Under the pieces are notes generated by a model, which was not told the origin of the DNA, searched no databases, and worked only from the letters and a program-made list of their open reading frames with translations. Positions 57,830-64,000 of a stretch of 64,000 nt of DNA are shown piece by piece. Position 1 is the stretch's first letter. Each line of letters begins with the position of its first letter. The stretch spans positions 735,001 through 799,000 of the forward strand of contig JACVTC010000078.1 of NCBI GenBank assembly GCA_016946835.1, in the 5' to 3' direction. Made by a program: the position numbers and the translations under genes. The DNA comes from Neocallimastix lanati (nom. inval.). Lineage: Eukaryota > Neocallimastigomycota > Neocallimastigomycetes > Neocallimastigales > Neocallimastigaceae.

Positions 57830-60213
57830 TCCTAATATTTCTTTATAGTTATATTGACATGCAATAATTAATGGTATAAAATATTCAGTTACTTTATTGA
57901 CATTAGCTCCATGCTCAATTAAATATTTAATCATCGTAAAATCTTTATTTTTATATATAGAAATTACAAGGGCATATTGATGGCATTCTTAATTCATATT
58001 TGATCCATGTTCAACTAGATATTTTACTAGGTCCATATTTCTCTGTTTACATACCATTATTAAAGGTTAAATAGACTTTTTTCTTTTTCTATTATCATTA
58101 TAATATCTTTTTACCTTCTTTATTGACATCAGTACCATTCTTTATTAAATATTTTATTAATGTATTATTCTCATTTTTGTAATAATCAAGAGTTTAGTAA
58201 TATATTTAGTTCTTTTACATTCCTCAGATTCTAATTTAAAATTTATTATTTCAAATGCTTTTATATTTTGATAGAAATTTTTTATTTTTATTATAAAGCA
58301 ATAAATTTTCATAAACTGCTCAGTTATCAATGTTAACGTCTTTAAAATGTTTAAGTAACATATCAGTATACTTAGGTTTATATGTATATAGACGTTTATT
58401 GTAGTACTTATTGTATAACCAAACTGAACTAGATTTAGAATTGGATAAATTATTTCTGGGATATTTCCGCAATATCTGATTATCGTCGAATTTTCAAACA
58501 ACTGAAGAATCCTTTTTTTCGCAATTTTATTTGCTGCTAGTAGACCTTGTGGTTGAAGAAATTATCTCTAAAGATAATGCCGTTGATTCCGATATCTATT
58601 TTGTATAAATAAGATGACCTTTTCGAAGTAATACTTTATTTCTGCGGATGTTTTTGTTTTATGATCTTTATAAAGCAATTTGCGGTTCAATATAATCATG
58701 GAGTAATCACAGCAATAGGTCATTTATCCTTTCATAAACAATTGTCCAATATTAATTTTATAGACATCATATAGTCAATAAGTGATATATTTGCTTGCAA
58801 CCCATTTAATTTCACCTGAATTGGAAATCAAATTTAATTTTTATTAATTGAAACAAAGAAATATAAATCTTCCATTTACAGTATTCCCAATACAAAATAT
58901 ATTGATCATTGCTTAATGTTATATCTCCTAAAGGCAATAAAAATAATGAAAAAATAAGATCATCATTCGTAGTACATTCAGACAAATCAAATTCGTATTT
59001 TTCACTATTATCATCACTATACTGATAAGTTATTATATTATTAAATGGTGAGAGAGAGATACTTTATTATCAATATTAAGATCTTCATTATCAAATGTAA
59101 TATTAAATGACTATAGGAATATAGTGAGTAAAGTTATCATCTGAATATCCAACGCTAAATTGGAAGTTTTTAGGTAATGAATTCCAAATAATATATTTAG
59201 TTTCTTCTGAAGATATCGTTTCATTAGTTGCTCGTGTATTGGTTTCTGAGGATGTGTTGAATGATGTAGCTGTAATAATGTTAATATTTTTATCAAGATT
59301 CAATCTATCTGTAATTTCATTGATTATATATTTATCAATTATTGATTCTATATAGTCTTTATAAATTTTGTCTATTCTGTCATCTTGTCTTTCATATGTG
59401 TACTTGACAATTCCTTTATGTTCTTTTTAAATATATCTAATATCTTCATTGTTAGAATGACCTCCTATATATTTTTTGAAACTTTGTCCACTATTTTTGA
59501 TAACTATTATAATATTCAATGAGTGTATTGTATTTTTCTTGGCTTGTTAAACTTTTAAAACCTCCATAATTTATATTTTCTAATGTTCTTTCAATATTAA
59601 TTCTTTAATACACACTGATTCGTTAATAAATGTCTTTACTATTTCTTTTGCGAATACATAGGTTGCTTATTTTTTTCGTTTCTGCATCAGGATTTTTATA
59701 AGTTGCTTTCTATTTGTAAGTAACTTCCTAAGATAAACTTTTAATAGTTATTCTTCATTTATATTTGTTTTTTCATTTCATCTTTTACTAATTTTTCTTT
59801 TATATATTCATAAAAAAATATAACTGTTATGTAAATCATTATTATATCCTTCCAGCTTGTCTTCATTTGAATACCCTTTATATTTTAAATATTCTTTATA
59901 ATCTGAAATCAAATCATCATATATTTCATTATATCTCGTATATCTAGGTCCTTAATAATATATCAATTTCACTTTTTTTTTTTTAACAAATCTTTTTTTT
60001 ATTTAATATCTCCTCTATTTTCTGTTTCAAAGTTTCTGTAATATAATTATTTTTCTTTATTGATGATAATACTCCGATAATAAATAATGGAATATTAGTT
60101 TTAAGGTTATTATTATCTTGTTGGTCAATTTTTGTTTTTATTTTGTCCATAATAGTAATAGCTTTATCCTTTATACTTTCAAGATCTTTTAAGTTACTTT
60201 TTATTACTTCACT

Positions 60214-60261
<48 letters not shown>

Positions 60262-61010
60262 TAAATTTTGCTACTTCATCTTCAATCGTGATATAATTAT
60301 CATTACCCTAGGAACATAAAATATTATTTTCTGATTCTGCTACACGACTATAAGTATTGCCACGTAATTGATCGGTGTTACCACTAATTTCATAAGATCA
60401 TGAATTATATTCAATTCTTCTTTTTTAATAGTTACTTCACAATTTGAAATTATAGGAATAACTTTTAGCCATTAGGGGGGCCTTTTGACCTTTTGCAGTA
60501 TCCTTGTAAAAATACCATCAATAGTTCTTAATGACACCTGTATTATTTTAGCATTTGAATAGTTATCATTTTCTCTATCCATAATATATTCATTACTATT
60601 AGGATTACATGAAAGGGTAAATGAATAAATTATTTTTACAATAAATCATGCAGTTTCGCCATTATTATTTCATATATATACATCTACTCTGTTCTCAATT
60701 AAATCTTTTACATGAATTCTGTCATAGGTATAATACATTATTCATAGACACAATTCATATAATATCCATAATGACAATGGCTCATATTTTTATTAAAATG
60801 ATTCGAAACATTTACATTTGTTCCATATTTAATTAAATATTTTATCATTTTTCATTTTCATCTATATACAAGTTCTAATCAAAAAATTATGTCCATCAGA
60901 GTTATTGCTATTAAAAATTCTGTATTTTTTATTTACAACTGTTTTATTTAATGTTGTAACAGATATAGGTATATTTTATTTTTTATAAAGATAGCAAAAT
61001 TTATAATGAT
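57830..61010 (-). pseudogene. Decayed ankyrin-repeat protein gene
   Basis: On the minus strand, typical ankyrin units survive near the 3' end. FTMIKYLIEHGANVNK (about 57935-57890) is followed by PLIIACQYNYKE, with KYLVEHGSNMN and KYLIKNGTDVNK further upstream. Before them, 58501-58157 stays open (MFENSTIIRYCGNIPEIIYP). Other surviving coding pieces are 59303-59106 (KNFQFSVGYSDDNFTHYIPI), about 59045-58850 (NDDLIFSLFLLPLGDITLSN) and about 60230-60010 (IKSNLKDLESIKDKAITIMD). Many stops and frameshifts separate these, and a 45-base A run (60216-60260 as T on plus) interrupts the frame. Large intracellular ankyrin proteins with a unique N-terminal part are the likely source. No catalytic motif is recognised. 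Confidence 0.65.
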
Positions 61011-61025
61011 ACCATTATCATAAAA
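61011..61025. repeat. Left target-site duplication of the SINE
   Basis: ACCATTATCATAAAA, identical to 61480-61494 on the other side of the SINE. Confidence 0.85.
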
Positions 61026-61435
61026 AGTCATCCAGTTCTTATCCTGGGTTGTTAGGTCGTTGGCTTATCATACCAAAGGTCTCTGGATCGACCCCCACAA
61101 GTATCATATCTTCACGATTTTTCCCTTTGGGTTTTGCGTGAAAGGTTAGGGGTTAAACGATACTCAGGTAGGTATACTTTCTAAGTTTTCTATATTTCTA
61201 ACACTATTAGAATCCCATTGCGTAAGCCTAGTCTGAGAGGATTTACAGTGTCCAGCTCCTCTGGGATGGCAAGGACGCCACCTATAGTTGGCTCTGCTTT
61301 CCCTCGAGGATCGCGTAGGGTGCTTCTATATGGAGTTTCTTTGCTTATGGGGAGTTGAGAGCGTCGACGCCGTACCGGTATGGCAGTTAATCATACACCC
61401 ATATTACTATATGGGGAAGACCAAAGTCTTCAGTC

Positions 61436-61479
<44 letters not shown>
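61026..61479 (+). mobile_element. tRNA-derived SINE with poly(A) tail and target-site duplication
   Basis: A roughly 410-bp body, far richer in GC than its surroundings, ends TTCAGTCTATAAAA and then a run of about 42 A. It is bracketed by the 15-bp direct repeat ACCATTATCATAAAA at 61011-61025 and 61480-61494, the signature of LINE-mediated retroposition. The first 70 bases look tRNA-derived: an A-box-like TTAGGTCGTTGG (about 61052-61063) and a B-box-like GGATCGACCCC (61085-61095), with about 20 bases between them. No open frame is present, so mobilisation must rely on a LINE's machinery. It sits just upstream of or inside the decayed ankyrin gene. The clean duplication and the pure A tail indicate a recent insertion. 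Confidence 0.85.
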
Positions 61480-61482
<3 letters not shown>

Positions 61483-61494
61483 ATTATCATAAAA
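61480..61494. repeat. Right target-site duplication of the SINE
   Basis: ACCATTATCATAAAA directly after the poly(A) tail. The first A cannot be told apart from the tail. Confidence 0.85.
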
Positions 61495-61570
61495 TTTTAA
61501 TTTTATAAAAATTTCATTTAATAAATTATGTTATTCAATTAGATGTTCATATATCAATAAATTTCTTTTT

Positions 61571-61736
61571 AAATGTGAAGAAACCTTTAAATAGTTATCA
61601 TTTTTTAAAATGAATTGAAGCCAATACTCCTACTTAAATATTTAATTACTTTTAAATGTGAAGAAACCTTTAAATAGTTATCATTTTTTAAAATGAATTG
61701 AAGCCAATACTCCTACTTAAATATTTAATTACTTCT
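61571..61736 (-). repeat. 83-bp tandem duplication in decayed ankyrin sequence
   Basis: Two almost identical copies, 61571-61653 and 61654-61736, differ only at the last bases. On the minus strand each contains EVIKYLSRSI or VIKYLSRSI, an ankyrin-like helix remnant. It probably belongs to the N-terminal side of the same pseudogene, beyond the SINE. The unit is not a multiple of three, so it breaks the frame. Confidence 0.75.
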
Positions 61737-61808
61737 AAATATTGTTTATTAATTGTTACTGTTATCTATCTGTATTTCATCTTCTTCTTTTTTTTTTTTT
61801 TTTTTTTT

Positions 61809-62160
61809 ATACTGGGATTTAAGAGAGGTGAGGACAACAGGGCTTCCAGTCTTTCCCTTAAACATTTAAGACTCTCACTGAATTCTTTGCATACCATTTT
61901 ACGACGTTTTATACGATTGAATTCTTTTCAATGATTTCTTGAACCATCATAGAGGGAGGAACGACTACACTAATCCTCTCACAGATCAAGCACGCTCAAC
62001 ACTAGCAATTATATAGTCAAGCAATAAGAATACTTATCATGGCTAACAAATACCAAATTCATTTATAGGGAAAAGCACCCTGGGAAGGTGAGAATCCCCT
62101 ATATAAATTCATGAGGTAATTTCCAATCGATCCAGAAAACTCATGTGTGTTAACCATCTA
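61809..62160 (-). mobile_element. SINE-like dispersed element, copy 2, with poly(A)
   Basis: This is the second copy of the element at 55079-55450. Read on the minus strand it ends CTTAAATCCCAGTAT and then an A run of 21 (T at 61788-61808 on plus), as expected for a retroposon. Near its 5' end the minus strand has GTTAACACACATGAGTTTTC and then TGGATCGATTGG, comparable to a tRNA B box and to GGATCGACCCC of the SINE at 61026. I see no convincing target-site duplication. No open frame is present. Confidence 0.65.
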
Positions 62161-62189
62161 GATAAAAACTAGAAAGACTCATACTTAAA

Positions 62190-62600
62190 TTAATAAATAG
62201 TTAATAAATAGTAATAAATAATAAATAATTAATAATTAATAATAAACTATATATAATAAATAATAAATAATAAATAATAAATAATAAATAATAAATAATA
62301 AATAATAAATAATAATAATAAATAATAAATAATAAAATAATAAATAATAAATAATAAATAATAAATAATAAATAATAAATAATAAATAATAAATAATAAA
62401 TAATAAATAATAAATAATAAATAATAAATTATTTATTATTTTTGATGTATTTTTTAAAAAAAGTAATAATAAATAATAAATAATAAATAATAAATAATAA
62501 ATAATAAATAATAAATAATAAGTAATAAGTAATAAATAATAAATAATAAATAATAAATAATAAATAAATAACTAATAATGAATATTTAATAATAATTTAA
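62190..62600. repeat. AATAATA/ATAAATA heptamer array
   Basis: About 45 copies of the 7-bp unit TAATAAA with a short interruption (TTATTTATTATTTTTGATG) at about 62428-62460. It is the reverse-complement type of the heptamer arrays at 10475 and 13115. Confidence 0.9.
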
Positions 62601-64000
62601 TAATATAATATAATAATAATAAATAATAAAGTTTCCTTATTTTTGAAATGTTTATTATTTCGATAAATTATTTAATAATTTATATAGTATTAATATATGG
62701 TAGGACAAAAATGAATATATTTAAATATATTATATTACATTGAATAATATATTTGAGAGTATTACAAAGTTTTTTTATGGTAATTTATGAGGATATTTAT
62801 GTTTAGGAAATAATATTTAATATGAACATGACTTTTTTTCATTAATTAATTTTTAATTATTTTATTACTCAAAATGTTTATGGAAATGCAATATAAATAT
62901 AATTAATTAAATTAAATTCTAAATTTAATCCATTATATAAATAAATAAATAAACAAATAAATAAATATTTATCTCATATTTATATTAAAATAATGGGGAA
63001 AAAATCCTATAAATGACTATTTTTATATAATTTATTAGATGAATTTATAAAAATAGTTTTATATATATATATAAACATATATTTATATTTTATTAAATAA
63101 ATATTATTAAAAAGAAAAAAAAGAAAAAATTATTTTTATAAATTATTTAATATATTATCATTGATTTATTTAATCTTCTATTGAACTTTAAAAAAAAAAA
63201 AAAGAAAAAAAGAAGAGTATATAATATATATTAATATTAAAAAAAACAATTTGTATAGTAATTAACCATGAATTAACCGTTCATTATATATATTACATAA
63301 TTAACAATAAATAATAATTAATAACGAATAAATAATTAATAATTATACCATAATCACTAGTATTCAATCACTAATAATTAGTAAACAATAATTAATAACA
63401 ACAATTGATATTAATAATAAAATTAAAAATAATTTACTTACTTCAATATTATAGAAAAAAAAGAAAAAAATGAAAGACCATTTATATACTTATTATATAG
63501 AAAAAAAAAGAATTTTACCCTTAATAATTAATATTTGTATTATATAACTTTTATTCATTAAACATGTATAATATTCTCTATTAAATTATGCTAATTATCA
63601 AATATTATTATTTAAAAATATTTATATTTATATTTATAAAATATTTCTAATTATATTCTATAAATATTTGATATTATTAGTAAATATAAATAATGTTCAA
63701 TGGTATTTATTATTATTATTAAATTTTAATAAATTATGGATATATGCTTTTTTATTATTTTTAATAAAAATAATATAAATATATAATATATGAATTAATA
63801 ATAGTAATGTAACTCTAATCATTAATTAATTATTTTATATATAATAATAATTTTTTATTATTTTTTTAATATTTTTTTATTTTTTTTTTAAAAAAAATAG
63901 AGTTCCAAAAAAATAAATATATATATAGAAAGAAGTTGAATGAATTAAAATTTTCAAGCAAATATCAAAAGAAATATTATATGAAATAAAATAATAAATA
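62601..64000. other. AT-rich end of the window
   Basis: No gene, RNA or repeat beyond short A/T tracts is recognised. Confidence 0.7.

Noticed and set aside
58157-58501. 114-codon minus-strand frame as an intact gene
   Set aside because: It continues on both sides into ankyrin and other coding pieces interrupted by stops, so it is a segment of a pseudogene.
60216-60260. 45-base T run as the poly(A) tail of another retroposon
   Set aside because: No target-site duplication or element body is found, and coding-like sequence of the same pseudogene continues on both sides, so it is more likely an expanded Lys-codon tract.

Overview
This is nuclear DNA of a eukaryote with extremely AT-rich intergenic and intronic sequence. 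Intergenic stretches are dominated by A/T homopolymers, (ATT)n, (TAAA)n and TTATTTA-type microsatellites. The genes carry many short GT-AG introns. The gene set is a ribosomal protein L35A/eL33 gene, a fungal-type HMG/YABBY-like gene, CFAP58, SPAG6/PF16, a CEP350-like basal-body protein, a Sec7-PH Arf GEF, a GPI-type secreted protein and an ankyrin pseudogene. Flagellar genes plus fungal-type genes in very AT-rich DNA fit a zoosporic fungus best, most likely an anaerobic gut fungus (Neocallimastigomycota). This assignment is inference from composition and gene content, not from a marker search.

Layout. At 70-497 lie the 3' exons of the eL33 gene (+). A decayed LINE tail follows at about 1600-2010, then 5.8 kb of microsatellites. 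At 7873-8292 (-) is a three-exon gene for a 63-residue HMG/YABBY-like protein. From 8293 to 22556 I see a 14-kb gene desert of AT repeats. The gene-dense part begins at 22557: CFAP58 (+, three exons), a Sec7-PH Arf exchange factor (+, about nine exons, 28036-32649), SPAG6 (+, seven exons, 34098-37259), a decayed LINE 5' part (about 37985-39080), a small secreted GPI-type protein (+, 41367-42003) and a giant 3424-residue CEP350-like gene (-, 43111-53543). From 53544 to the end the DNA is non-genic or decayed. It holds a broken fragment of the CEP350-like gene, a 51-bp triplicate, an ankyrin-repeat pseudogene (-), a SINE with a clear 15-bp target-site duplication, and two copies of a second SINE-like element.

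How the genes fit together. Three of the five intact genes in the 31-kb block 22557-53543 belong to the motile flagellum: CFAP58 (axoneme and basal-body coiled coil), SPAG6/PF16 (central-pair armadillo protein) and the CEP350-like protein (centriole/basal-body anchoring). An Arf GEF lies between the first two. This resembles a flagellar neighbourhood of the zoospore. Exon joins were worked out by hand from GT/AG sites and reading phase. All are consistent except two places in the Arf GEF gene, which are flagged.
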